DNA from: Pseudomonadota bacterium
GTDB lineage: Bacteria > Pseudomonadota > Gammaproteobacteria > Burkholderiales > Gallionellaceae
Reading direction: 5' to 3'
NCBI GenBank assembly: GCA_021787435.1
Contig: JAJYLY010000007.1
Span: 1-64,000, forward strand
DNA: 64,000 bases
Part shown: in pieces, positions 20,658 to 29,402 of the stretch
Layout: the number at the start of each line of letters is the position of its first letter
Position numbering within the stretch: position 1 is the first letter of the stretch
Notes under the pieces: model-generated
What the model was told of the DNA's origin: nothing
The model's database searches: none
Seen by the model: the letters and a program-made list of their open reading frames with translations, nothing else
Program-made: the position numbers and the translations under genes

Positions 20658-21296
20658 TCAGAATGGCGGCTCAGAAATCAGGCGAATCTGACTGTCCGTG
20701 ACTGGATGAACAAAGTCCAGCCCGTGCGCGTGCAGCATTAGCCTTTCTGCAGGCTGCCCGCCATACAAGGCGTCGCCGACGATAGGATGGCCGATGGCCA
20801 GAAGATGAACGCGGAGCTGGTGGGTGCGTCCGGTGACTGGCTCAAGCGCTATGCGCGTATTGTCATCTTTCTGCAGCAAAACCTGGTAGCGCGTCAGAGA
20901 AGGCTTGCCCAGCTTTTCGTCGATTCTGCGCCGTGGTCGTTCTGGCCAGTCGGCAACGATGGGCATGTTGATTTCGCCGCATTCAGAGGCCACCTTTCCC
21001 GATGCAATCGCCACATACGATTTTGTAACGAGGCGTTCGCGGAACAATTCGGAGAGACGGCGCTGCATGTAATGCCCCCGGGCAAATACAAGCAGGCCGG
21101 AAGTGGCCATATCGAGACGATGCACGATCAGTGCATCCGCAAAAACCTTCTGGATGCGCGTGGCCTGGCTATCTTGCTTATCTGTTCCTCGCCCCGGCAC
21201 GCTTAACAAGCCCGCAGGTTTGTTTACCGCCAGCAGGTATTCGTCGGCATAGATTAGTTCGGGGCCATTGTCGTGCGGTGGGATATAAGGCGTCAT
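20658..21296 (-). CDS. rluA: RluA-type pseudouridine synthase (23S rRNA U746 / tRNA U32)
   Basis: 212 residues from MTPYIPPHDNGPELIYADEY. The catalytic motif is complete: VHRLDMATSGLLVFA, with the nucleophilic Asp. Also present are VNKPAGLLSVPGRG, VTGRTHQLRVHLLAIGHPI and LHAHGLDFVHP. There is no S4 domain, and the length is that of RluA rather than RluC/RluD. The dual specificity for 23S rRNA and tRNA-Phe is known for the E. coli enzyme and assumed here. Confidence 0.9.
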   Translation of the reverse strand: MTPYIPPHDNGPELIYADEYLLAVNKPAGLLSVPGRGTDKQDSQATRIQKVFADALIVHRLDMATSGLLVFARGHYMQRRLSELFRERLVTKSYVAIASGKVASECGEINMPIVADWPERPRRRIDEKLGKPSLTRYQVLLQKDDNTRIALEPVTGRTHQLRVHLLAIGHPIVGDALYGGQPAERLMLHAHGLDFVHPVTDSQIRLISEPPF

Positions 21297-21407
21297 GGCG
21301 GAATAGAGTAGGATTTTTTTCGTTGCGCGCTTCTGCGTGCCGACCGCCAAGTTTGGCATTTTTCATCGGACTGCATTAAAGTAGCTTGAAATCTTAGAAG
21401 AAGCCAT

Positions 21408-21773
21408 ATGAAAACGATCAAGGCGCTTATTGCTGACGATGATGAAATCACGCGGGTTCTGTTGAGGTTCATGCTCCGTCAGAACAATATCAGTGTCGTG
21501 GGAGAAGCCAAAAATGGCGCTGATGCGCAGGAGCTCTGCGGAAAGTTTAGGCCGGATATCCTGTTTCTGGATATAAACATGCCAAAAATAAACGGCATAG
21601 AAGCATTGAAAGCCATCAAGATCAACCACCCTGACATCACCGTGATCATGATCAGCAGTAATGCCACACTGTACAATGTGAAAGAGGCCTGCACCCAGGG
21701 TGCCGACAACTTCATTGTAAAGCCATTCAGCCAGGCAAAAATCATGGATGCCATTGCCCGAAGCCTAGGATGA
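21408..21773 (+). CDS. CheY-like single-domain response regulator
   Basis: 121 residues, a REC domain only. The acidic pocket is D10-D11-D12, the phospho-acceptor is D55 in FLDINMPKING, the switch Ser is in MISSNA, and the conserved Lys is in IVKPF. No output domain follows, so it acts by protein contact. It faces the large hybrid kinase tail to tail with eight bases between them, which suggests that the kinase or its Hpt domain is the phosphate source. Confidence 0.92.
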   Translation: MKTIKALIADDDEITRVLLRFMLRQNNISVVGEAKNGADAQELCGKFRPDILFLDINMPKINGIEALKAIKINHPDITVIMISSNATLYNVKEACTQGADNFIVKPFSQAKIMDAIARSLG

Positions 21774-21781
21774 GCAACATA

Positions 21782-24718
21782 TCAGTATATGATGTTTTTG
21801 CCGTCCGGAAGATTGCCATCAACCCTTAATGCCAGCAGTCTTTCGATTTGATGCAGGACTTCATCCAGCGATGCCGTCGTCAAATTCATGTTGCCGCTTC
21901 TGGCAAGTCTTTCCAGTTTTCTCGCTTGATGCGTGAGCGCAGGTGTGCCGCAATAGCTAGATGCGCCAGCCAGCTTGTGAGCGATCTGGTACAGGTCTTC
22001 CGGATGATTTCTGGCAGCGACAAGGCTTGCGGAATATTCTGGCAACTTGTCAAACAGCATGTTTAAGATTTTGCGCCATAACTCCCATTCGCCAAGCGAC
22101 AGTTCAACGCCCAACCCGGGGTCGAGCAGAGCCAGTTGATCGCCGGTCTTTGAAATACCGCCGGAAGTATCGATCTGGTCCGACGCAGAAGCTGCTGTCA
22201 GGCCCAGCTTTGCCAATACACTCATCAGCGCCATTTCGTTGATGGGTTTGCTAAGATACTCGTCCATGCCAGCAGCCAGATATCGCTCCCTGTCGCCGCG
22301 CAGTGCATTGGCGGTGAGCGCGATAATCGGGGTATGGCGTTTGCTGTTTTTTTCCAGCTCGCGGATGCGGGCGGTAGCCTCCATGCCATCCATGACCGGC
22401 ATATGCACATCCATCAGGATGAGATCGTAAGTTTCTCTATGGTAAGCATCCACTGCCTGCGCGCCATTTTCTGCAAGATCTGAGGTGGCGCCCAGCTGAT
22501 CGAATAGTATTTTCACAAGTTTCCGGTTGATTTCATTGTCATCGACGATTAGCACGGATAATTTTCCGCCGGTTTTCTTTGATTGCAGCTGGAATTTTGT
22601 GGCATCCTGCGCTGCAATCGTCTGCCTGGATGACAGAGGGGCGCGATGGGCGGACGGCTTGGGCATGCGCAAGGTAAAGGTGAATGTCGTTCCAAGGCCA
22701 GGCTGGCTTGTGACGGAAATTTCACCGCCCATCAGTTCAACCAGCGCTTTGGAAATAACCAGACCCAGACCAGTTCCGCCATACTTGCGGGTGGTTGAGA
22801 CATCGGCCTGGCTGAAAGACTGGAATAATCTCGCCTGCTGTTCTGCAGAAATTCCGATGCCGCTATCCCTGACAGAGATTTCAACCATCACATCGGTAGT
22901 GCTTTCCTCCTTCAGCGCAGACTTGACGAGGATCTCGCCATGACCGGTAAATTTGATGGCATTTCCCAAAATATTGGACAACACCTGAGAGATGCGCGCT
23001 GGGTCGCCCAGCAGATGGGCAGGCACCGCGTTGTCATATGCAAAAGACAGATCAAGCCCCTTGTCTTTGGCGTTTGCCGAATGCAGGGAGATGATCTCTT
23101 TTATCAATGGCTTCAATTCGATGTCTATTTGTTCGAGCGAAACCTTTCCGGCCTCGATCTTGGAAAAATCGAGAATGTCGTTGATGACTGTCATCAGAAC
23201 TTTGGCTGACACTTCTGTGGTGTCCAGATATTCGCGCTGAGTGGGGGTGAGCTCAGTTTTCGCCAGCAGCCGCAAGAAACCCATGATACCGTTCAGTGGC
23301 GTGCGGATCTCATGACTCATGTTTGCAAGAAACAGGCTTTTGGATTGACTGGCCGCATCTGCGGCCTGTTTTTCAATCAGCACTTTCCTTGCGTGTTCTT
23401 CGGCCATCCTTCTCTTGGTGATTTCCAGGCCGTAACAGTGAACTATGCCCTGGCTCTTGAGGGGAGAAAATGTCCACAACAGATAACGCTGGTTGAACTC
23501 GGTTTCGATTGTCTGAGCCGTTACGCCGTCCAGCAAACAGCGCGCGACAATCTTCCGATAATCTTGGGGAAGCAGCACCTCTATTTCATATGGGCCTAGC
23601 CCAAGTTCAGCAAGCACCTGCCGTCCGCGCGGATTCATGTAAGTGATGTCCGCATTTTTATTCGTACTCAGCACGATTTCCGGACTGCCTTCCGGAAAGG
23701 ATGCCAGTGCTTCTAGCTTGTTCGTATGCTCCCTCTCCCTGATGGTCAGCTTGAATGCAATCATGCTGATTACGCCAAGGTATACCAGAAAGATCATCAG
23801 TATCGGGTAATTGTGTTCCCACCAGTGCGTTGCGATGAGTTTTTCCGGAACAGAAACAAATGCCAGCATATTAGCGTTAGGAAGATGGGAAAAGGCACCT
23901 GTCCGGTTGCCGCCGCCAAGGGAAGAATCACCTTCGTAAGAACCTGCAATGATGCCTGGATGGGCACGCAGCGTCTTCATCAGCGCGCCCTGCCATTGAG
24001 ATTTGTTGAATATTTGCCCAGGAACGGTGATGGGCCAGATCAGCTGGAGATATCCGTCGTCGCGCATCAGGCCGACACGGCTGTTTGTTACCAGCGGCAG
24101 ATCTGACCACAGGAAGCCCGCACTTTCCACGGGAATTGCGGCCTGTATGACAAACAAAGGCGTTCCTCTGTCATCTTTGACGGTATGGCGGAACGGGAAA
24201 TACCACCGGTTCAATCCCATGCCGAACTGGTTGCGTCCGATATTGTAGGAATAGGTATTGTTTAGGTCGAACAGAAAATCCCGCAAATAAGCTTCATCTT
24301 GATGGAAGTCAGGCAACGCCTCCCCGGGTACCGTATTAGTATTCAGGAACATCTTTCCCGAAGGACTGATCAATGCTACCGCGGCGATTTCCGGATGATC
24401 AGACACATACTCCAGCAGAGCCGAGACCGCAAGCTCCGGATGAGCGGTAACGTCCATCGTTGCCAGTATCTGCCCCAGCATATCCATGCTGATGCCAAGG
24501 CTGTCAAATATCGCCTGACTGCTTTTTGCGGCAAAGCCTGCTTGAATGGCAAGATTGCGCTGCACATCCTGGTTTTCCTCTTCCCAGCTTTTGTAGCTGA
24601 ATACGGCCAGCGCCAGTACGCCCAATACAACGGTGCCTGCCAGCAGATTCCTGAGCAGTTGCGCAAAGGGTGTTCTCGCAACCGGCTGAAGACCGGCGCG
24701 CGGTGGATGCTTTGTCAT
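21782..24718 (-). CDS. hybrid sensor histidine kinase: double-Cache-like sensor, PAS, HK, REC, Hpt
   Basis: 978 residues. TM helices at about 21-41 and 303-323 enclose a 260-residue periplasmic sensor of dCache type. A PAS-like domain follows at about 335-440. The HisKA box has H469 in SHEIRTPLNGIMGF; HATPase_c shows N-box NILGNAIKFTG, DSGIGIS and GGTGLGLVISK. A REC domain (about 720-840) has D770 in LMDVHMPVMDG, and a C-terminal Hpt has H914 in QIAHKLAGASSYCG. All phosphorelay residues are present, so it should work as an ArcB/BarA-like relay. Likely receivers are the adjacent CheY-like protein and the REC-GGDEF-EAL protein encoded divergently 207 bp away. Confidence 0.95.
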   Translation of the reverse strand: MTKHPPRAGLQPVARTPFAQLLRNLLAGTVVLGVLALAVFSYKSWEEENQDVQRNLAIQAGFAAKSSQAIFDSLGISMDMLGQILATMDVTAHPELAVSALLEYVSDHPEIAAVALISPSGKMFLNTNTVPGEALPDFHQDEAYLRDFLFDLNNTYSYNIGRNQFGMGLNRWYFPFRHTVKDDRGTPLFVIQAAIPVESAGFLWSDLPLVTNSRVGLMRDDGYLQLIWPITVPGQIFNKSQWQGALMKTLRAHPGIIAGSYEGDSSLGGGNRTGAFSHLPNANMLAFVSVPEKLIATHWWEHNYPILMIFLVYLGVISMIAFKLTIREREHTNKLEALASFPEGSPEIVLSTNKNADITYMNPRGRQVLAELGLGPYEIEVLLPQDYRKIVARCLLDGVTAQTIETEFNQRYLLWTFSPLKSQGIVHCYGLEITKRRMAEEHARKVLIEKQAADAASQSKSLFLANMSHEIRTPLNGIMGFLRLLAKTELTPTQREYLDTTEVSAKVLMTVINDILDFSKIEAGKVSLEQIDIELKPLIKEIISLHSANAKDKGLDLSFAYDNAVPAHLLGDPARISQVLSNILGNAIKFTGHGEILVKSALKEESTTDVMVEISVRDSGIGISAEQQARLFQSFSQADVSTTRKYGGTGLGLVISKALVELMGGEISVTSQPGLGTTFTFTLRMPKPSAHRAPLSSRQTIAAQDATKFQLQSKKTGGKLSVLIVDDNEINRKLVKILFDQLGATSDLAENGAQAVDAYHRETYDLILMDVHMPVMDGMEATARIRELEKNSKRHTPIIALTANALRGDRERYLAAGMDEYLSKPINEMALMSVLAKLGLTAASASDQIDTSGGISKTGDQLALLDPGLGVELSLGEWELWRKILNMLFDKLPEYSASLVAARNHPEDLYQIAHKLAGASSYCGTPALTHQARKLERLARSGNMNLTTASLDEVLHQIERLLALRVDGNLPDGKNIIY

Positions 24719-24925
24719 AGAAAACAGCTTATATATACTTGGGCTAACAAGGCTAGCATATTATTGTTACACACAGATCACACCAGAATACCGGGAAATC
24801 CCGCATCAGCGACGTATGGGCTGCGTTTATTCAAAAATATCCATGATATATTATGCCGCGCTGATTTGCAGCTTAAGTATGCTTGCAGATGCAGCCGTTT
24901 CGATTGCCTTTAAGACAGGAAAAGC

Positions 24926-26614
24926 ATGCGCAGCGCCTTAATAGTGGATGATAGCCCGATTGAATTACTGATGACAAAAATCCTGCTTGAACGGCTGGGA
25001 TTCGCGACAAAGACGGCTGACAACGGCAAAGATGCGCTGGACCTGATACTCAATGATTTACCGGATGTGGTAATCTGCGATATCACCATGCCCGGCATGA
25101 ACGGACTGGAGCTTCTGAGGGCGACCAGGCGTCTCGATCAGCCACCCATCTTCATTATGGCAACGGGTCTTGACGATGCCGAGCACGCAGTTGCATCGCT
25201 CAACAGCGGGGCCTATGGTTACCTTACCAAGCCATTGAAAGAAGAACAGCTGCTAAAAGCGCTCAACCAGGCGCATCTTAACCGCCAGAATGAACTGCAA
25301 GCGCAGCATGAACACGAAAGATTATCTAGAAACGATCCGCTAACGGGCCTGGTTAACAAGGATGAATTCCTGCGCCAGCTTGGCGAATATGCAACTTCGC
25401 TGCGTAAGGCTGATTATCCACTGTCCATCCTTTTCATCAATATCGACGGCCTGCGCTACGTCAACAACACTTTTGGGCATTCAGAAGGAGACCATGTTCT
25501 GCAGCATGTGGCGGGTATTCTGAGGCAATCGGTGCGGCCCGCAGATATTGTGGCACGCTATGGCGGGGATGTTTTTGCGGTCGCATTGATCGGCATTGAT
25601 CCGGACAATACAGATGCCAAGGCGAAGGCGATGTCGCGCAATGTCGAAGAAGCCAGAGTCGTGCTGGGCGGCCGTGAACACAGTCTGACCGTCACCATAG
25701 GCATTGCTCTCGGACATGCGCAAATTAGGACCGGAACATTGGTTAACAATGCTGATTTGGCACTCTTGCTGGCCAAGGAAAACGGCCGTAACCAGATATA
25801 CTTTTACCGCGATGAAGATGAGGCGCATCGTAAGGAATTCGGCGCGCTCTTCAACAATCTCGAAACACTCAAGCTGGCACTCCAGGAGCGCCGTTTCAGC
25901 ATGCACTATCAGCCCATTGTGCATCTTGAAAGCGGCGAGCCGCATCACTATGAAGCATTGATCCGCCTGCGAGATGAGGCAGGCAATGTGCTGCCTCCTG
26001 ATGTTTTCATCAGGGTCGCGGAAAAGTTTGATCTCGCGACTAAAATCGACTGCATGGTGGTCACCGTTTGCATCCAGAAGCTTGCCGAACTAGCAAAAGC
26101 AGGCGATCAGGCAGGTTTGGCCATCAATCTTTCCGGAAAGTCGGTGGGCAATATTGAGCTGCTGGCCTTAATCAAAAGTGAACTGGCAACGACAGGCGTT
26201 GATCCGGGCAGGATTATTTTTGAAATCACTGAAACCGCCGTTTTTCACAATCTTGATCTGGTTCAACAATTCGTTCGTGAAGCAAAGCAACTGGGCTGTC
26301 GTTTTGCACTGGACGATTTTGGCGTTGGTTTCTCATCCTTTTATTACATTAAGCAGCTGGATATCGATTATTTGAAAATTGATGGATCGTTTATACGCAA
26401 TCTGCTTGAAAGCGCCAACGACAGGGTTTTCGTCCAGGCCATGGTCAAAATTTCCCGTGTGTACGATATGAAGGTGATTGCGGAATGGGTGGAAAATGCG
26501 GAAATCACCGCCTTGCTTAAAGGTATCGGCGTGGATTATGGTCAGGGCTACCATTTTGGCAGGCCCATGCCTGATTGCAGAGGATTATCCGGAGTGCTCA
26601 GGAACAAGTCATAG
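24926..26614 (+). CDS. REC-GGDEF-EAL response regulator with degenerate GGDVF site
   Basis: 562 residues. REC at 1-120 has the acceptor D52 in ICDITMPGMNG and KPLKEEQ. The GGDEF domain (about 130-290) keeps most of its fold but the active-site motif reads RYGGDVFAV, with Val in place of the second acidic residue. The EAL domain (about 310-555) is complete: YEALIRL, INLSGKS, FEITETA, DDFGVGFSS, YLKIDGSF, and YGQGYHFGRP. The protein is therefore most likely a phospho-controlled c-di-GMP phosphodiesterase with the GGDEF part as a GTP-sensing module. This is inferred from motifs; GGDVF proteins are usually inactive as cyclases. Confidence 0.93.
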   Translation: MRSALIVDDSPIELLMTKILLERLGFATKTADNGKDALDLILNDLPDVVICDITMPGMNGLELLRATRRLDQPPIFIMATGLDDAEHAVASLNSGAYGYLTKPLKEEQLLKALNQAHLNRQNELQAQHEHERLSRNDPLTGLVNKDEFLRQLGEYATSLRKADYPLSILFINIDGLRYVNNTFGHSEGDHVLQHVAGILRQSVRPADIVARYGGDVFAVALIGIDPDNTDAKAKAMSRNVEEARVVLGGREHSLTVTIGIALGHAQIRTGTLVNNADLALLLAKENGRNQIYFYRDEDEAHRKEFGALFNNLETLKLALQERRFSMHYQPIVHLESGEPHHYEALIRLRDEAGNVLPPDVFIRVAEKFDLATKIDCMVVTVCIQKLAELAKAGDQAGLAINLSGKSVGNIELLALIKSELATTGVDPGRIIFEITETAVFHNLDLVQQFVREAKQLGCRFALDDFGVGFSSFYYIKQLDIDYLKIDGSFIRNLLESANDRVFVQAMVKISRVYDMKVIAEWVENAEITALLKGIGVDYGQGYHFGRPMPDCRGLSGVLRNKS

Positions 26615-26726
26615 CATAGCGAGACGAGGTTGGAATTGCAAAACAGGCCGTTCCCGCAGACCTCTATTATGGCGGGGTTTTATGCTTGTCAGTTGATTTA
26701 ATTTTGAGGGTAAACGCTATTCTTCA

Positions 26727-26754
26727 TTGACAGTGCGTGATGAATACGTATAAT
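26727..26754 (+). promoter_or_regulatory. sigma70 promoter for the tRNA pair
   Basis: TTGACA (26727-26732) and TATAAT (26749-26754) both match consensus exactly with a 16-bp spacer, followed by a GC-rich discriminator (TCGCGC) typical of stringently controlled stable-RNA promoters. The tRNA-Lys begins 20 bp downstream of the -10 box. Confidence 0.9.
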
Positions 26755-26773
26755 TCGCGCTCCTTTGTGAAGC

Positions 26774-26849
26774 GGGTCGATAGCTCAGCCGGTAGAGCAG
26801 CGGACTTTTAATCCGTTGGTCGCGAGTTCGAATCTCGCTCGACCCACCA
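26774..26849 (+). tRNA. tRNA-Lys (anticodon UUU)
   Basis: 76 nt with encoded CCA. The acceptor stem GGGTCGA pairs with TCGACCC, the D-arm has TAGCTCAGCCGG, the anticodon loop is CTTTTAA, and the T-loop is GTTCGAATC. All arms pair. Confidence 0.97.
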
Positions 26850-26859
26850 GTTTCTCCAA

Positions 26860-26935
26860 GCCGCTTTAGCTCAGTTGGTAGAGCAACCGCCTTGTAAGCG
26901 GTAGGTCATCAGTTCGAATCCGATAAGCGGCACCA
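26860..26935 (+). tRNA. tRNA-Thr (anticodon UGU)
   Basis: 76 nt with encoded CCA. GCCGCTT pairs with AAGCGGC, the D-arm has TAGCTCAGTTGG, the anticodon loop is CTTGTAA (TGT), and the T-loop is GTTCGAATC. It lies 10 nt after tRNA-Lys, hence one transcript. Confidence 0.97.
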
Positions 26936-26938
26936 TTC

Positions 26939-26973
26939 AAAGCCACAGCCCATCAAGGTTTGTGGCTTTTTTG
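26939..26973 (+). terminator. rho-independent terminator of the tRNA transcript
   Basis: AAAGCCACA pairs with TGTGGCTTT across a 13-nt loop and is followed by a run of Ts, four bases after the CCA end of tRNA-Thr. Confidence 0.85.
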
Positions 26974-27094
26974 TTGTTTCTTCGTATTGCTTGATTGTGC
27001 TCATTCCTGCTTCTTCACTGTGCCAGGGTCGTGCATTCCTGAATCGAGGCGCAATAAAGCTCGGCGCTCTGAAAGCGATCGGATGGATTATATG

Positions 27095-28123
27095 CTATTG
27101 AAGCGCGTAGAAATTATTGAGCGGCGCCGTGCCAACCATCTCGGTCAGAAAGCGGCTCAGATCATCCTGTATGGAAACTGGCGCGTCTGCACGAAACAGC
27201 AGGTTGCCTTTCATCATCGCGATGCGCACGATCGGAGCCGGCAGTTCGAGTTTATAGAGCTGGAAATATTGCTTGATTCCTGAGCTGATCTCGCGGGCGA
27301 CACGCATCGCCTTGAATGCCCGGGCCTAGTTGATCTCGGTTGCGGATTTTTTGTAGGAGGCCAGCACCTGATCGAATATCTGTTTTTTTTTCAGGGTCGT
27401 TCAGTACGCTTCCCAGTTCCGCAAATCCGCCATGTGGCAGTTGGTCTTCAGGCCATATATCCTGTAAAGAGTGGCTGGAATGAAATGCTGCGCTCCATGC
27501 CATGCATCATGCCTTGCATGATCATTTCTGTTGTTGCCCGCTCAACCAGCGAAATCCCGGATGGGGGCATCGCCAGTGCAGGGTCGCATTGCGGACTGGA
27601 ATTGAGCGGCGAGTGCGAGTTCAACAGCTTCATTGCCTCCATCACCGGAAGATAGTACACATGGACATCGGATACCTTCATGCCGCTGCGCTTTAATGCC
27701 GCCTGGAAGAGCAGATCAGGCCCGCCGTTTTTCCCCCACCCGCAGGGCCCGAGACGATCAGTCCCTTGCCCTGCAGATCGCCGAAGTTTTTGATATGGTC
27801 CTGTTGATAGGTCACTTCGCTGAAGCCTTTCCAGAGGCCGACGAAAACTAGGCGCAAATCGGGGATCCTTTTTGTGGTGACCTTGTCGGCAATGGTATAA
27901 GTCATCGCAAGCAGTGCATTGGCTTTCCCGTCGGAGAATGCAGCATCAATGTCAGCGGCGTTGGCGACTGGGACGATTTCTACCGTCAGTGCGGGGCTTC
28001 TGCTAGGGCCACCAGTAGCGGAAAGATATTCGGATTGGGGGTTGCGGCAATCCTGAGCTTGTCCTGCGCGATGGCCTGGGCGCAGAACAGTGCCAGACCG
28101 ATGGCAGCAAAATTCCCGAACAT
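27095..28123 (-). pseudogene. ABC-transporter solute-binding protein (nitrate/sulfonate-type), multiply frameshifted
   Basis: From ATG 28123 the reading is MFGNFAAIGLALFCAQAIAQ, a signal peptide, then DKLRIAATPNPNIFPLLVAL before a frame change. Other frames continue with AAFSDGKANALLAMTYTIAD, IPDLRLVFVGLWKGF, GDLQGKGLIVSGPAGGG, VHVYYLPVMEAMKLL, PHGGFAELGSVLNDPEKK and finally MRVAREISSGIKQYFQLYKL to a stop at 27095. The layout is that of a periplasmic NMT1/SsuA-like binding protein of about 340 residues. At least four frameshifts and additional stops divide it, so it is dead. No permease or ATPase gene is present nearby. Confidence 0.75.
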
Positions 28124-28162
28124 GGTCAACCCTCGCATGGGTTGACGGTCAGGCCGGGGCAG

Positions 28163-28486
28163 TCATTCCGACATGTCCTCGGCAGTCTCCTCGATGTGTT
28201 TCAGCTCCTGACGGATGACCAGTATCGCGCGATTCATCTGGCGGAACCTCTGGATGCCAAACAGCACTGTCAAAACGCCGCAAGGGAGGCAAAAGAAACC
28301 GACAGCCGCAAACCATCCCTGATTTGAAAAATGGATGATCGAGATGCCGGCAATAAACAGCGCTACGCCTGAACGCAGATAGGAAAGCAGTGTTCTTTCA
28401 TTCGCAAGCAGGGTGCGATCAACGGCCAGGTGGTCCCTGAGTATCAGCTCGGAAGTATTGAACTGTGCATAAAGATTATGCTGCAT
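28163..28486 (-). CDS. DUF202 (YidH-like) small membrane protein
   Basis: 107 residues. The family signature LLANERTLLSYLRSGVALFI spans the first helix, followed by a second helix (GFFCLPCGVLTVLFGIQRF) and a charged tail with a coiled-coil tendency. The N-terminal soluble part NTSELILRDHLAVDRT is typical of DUF202. These are two-helix inner-membrane proteins of unknown function. No clear ribosome site precedes the start. Confidence 0.8.
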   Translation of the reverse strand: MQHNLYAQFNTSELILRDHLAVDRTLLANERTLLSYLRSGVALFIAGISIIHFSNQGWFAAVGFFCLPCGVLTVLFGIQRFRQMNRAILVIRQELKHIEETAEDMSE

Positions 28487-28732
28487 GGCATCATTCGTAA
28501 AGTGACAGACGAAGCAAATTGTAAATCATCGCCCGCGATTCATGTCAAACGTTTCGTCCGTCGTCCGGTAGCGCGGTTTCATTGCTTGAGCATCATTTCA
28601 ATGCGATGTTTACAAAAATGTGCATAACTTAAATAGAAGAAATTCTTCTACAGGCAGTTATGTGACTGTGCAGAAATTGCCATGTGTCCAGCAAGAATCT
28701 GTCTTTTAGGTAGCCATCAGCTGAGGATGCGA

Positions 28733-29230
28733 TCAGAAGCGCCCATTGATGCGGTAGAAATAATTGCTAAGCTCTTCAGTTTCGGCGCTCTTGTGGCGCG
28801 CCAGACTGTGCGTAAAACGCACTAGGCCGCGCATCACGTTGTAGACGATCACGGGATGCGTATCGAGCAGTGTCTCGAGTTTCTTGCGTTCGAGCAGCAG
28901 CACGGTGCAGTCCTCAGTCACTTCTATCGTGGCATCTATCTTCATCATGTTGCCGCCGACGAAGCTGATCACCCTTGCGATGTCCCCCGGTTCTTTCAGA
29001 TGGATGGACATGGGCTCGTCCTCAATCCTCGCAGAAACCTCTATCCTGCCGTCGACCAGTATCAGCAGCGCATCATCGAGCTCGCAGATTCCCGGCTTTG
29101 CGATGAATTCGCCCTTTCTATAATGTTTCGAAGTGAACAGGGGTAGAAGTATCCCGATTTCGGATTCGCGGAATTCTGCAACCAGCATGCTTTGATGCAG
29201 TGCATTGATGATGCTTTCATTGACGATCAT
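28733..29230 (-). CDS. cyclic nucleotide-binding domain protein
   Basis: 165 residues from MIVNESIINALHQSM with GGAGAACC upstream (ATG 29230; the extension to 29281 is unsupported). The domain fits the cNMP/Crp fold: YRKGEFIAKPG, LLILVDGRIEVSARIEDE, LKEPGDIARVISFVGG, CTVLLLERKKLETLLDTHP. It has no DNA-binding HTH, and the canonical RxA cyclic-nucleotide phosphate motif is not obvious, so ligand binding is uncertain. It may be a stand-alone sensor or docking domain. It stands alone between a DUF202 gene and the copper operon. Confidence 0.8.
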   Translation of the reverse strand: MIVNESIINALHQSMLVAEFRESEIGILLPLFTSKHYRKGEFIAKPGICELDDALLILVDGRIEVSARIEDEPMSIHLKEPGDIARVISFVGGNMMKIDATIEVTEDCTVLLLERKKLETLLDTHPVIVYNVMRGLVRFTHSLARHKSAETEELSNYFYRINGRF

Positions 29231-29402
29231 TTTCTCGGTTCTCCAGTGAAATAGTGCGAACGGCCTCAGCACTAGAGACAAGCAAGAAGCGCGCCAGATC
29301 GAAACGGAGAGCAGTAGCTTGTGAAGATTATGAGCTTGCGGGTCATCGCCGCATGAGCGCTGTGCCTGCTTTTGGTGCGGCCCGGCAAGGCCGAGCTAAA
29401 AA

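Noticed and set aside
26651..26683. Possible terminator after the REC-GGDEF-EAL gene (CCCGC ... GCGGGGTTTT)
   Set aside because: The stem is only five pairs with a 14-base loop and a short T-run; I could not support it firmly.
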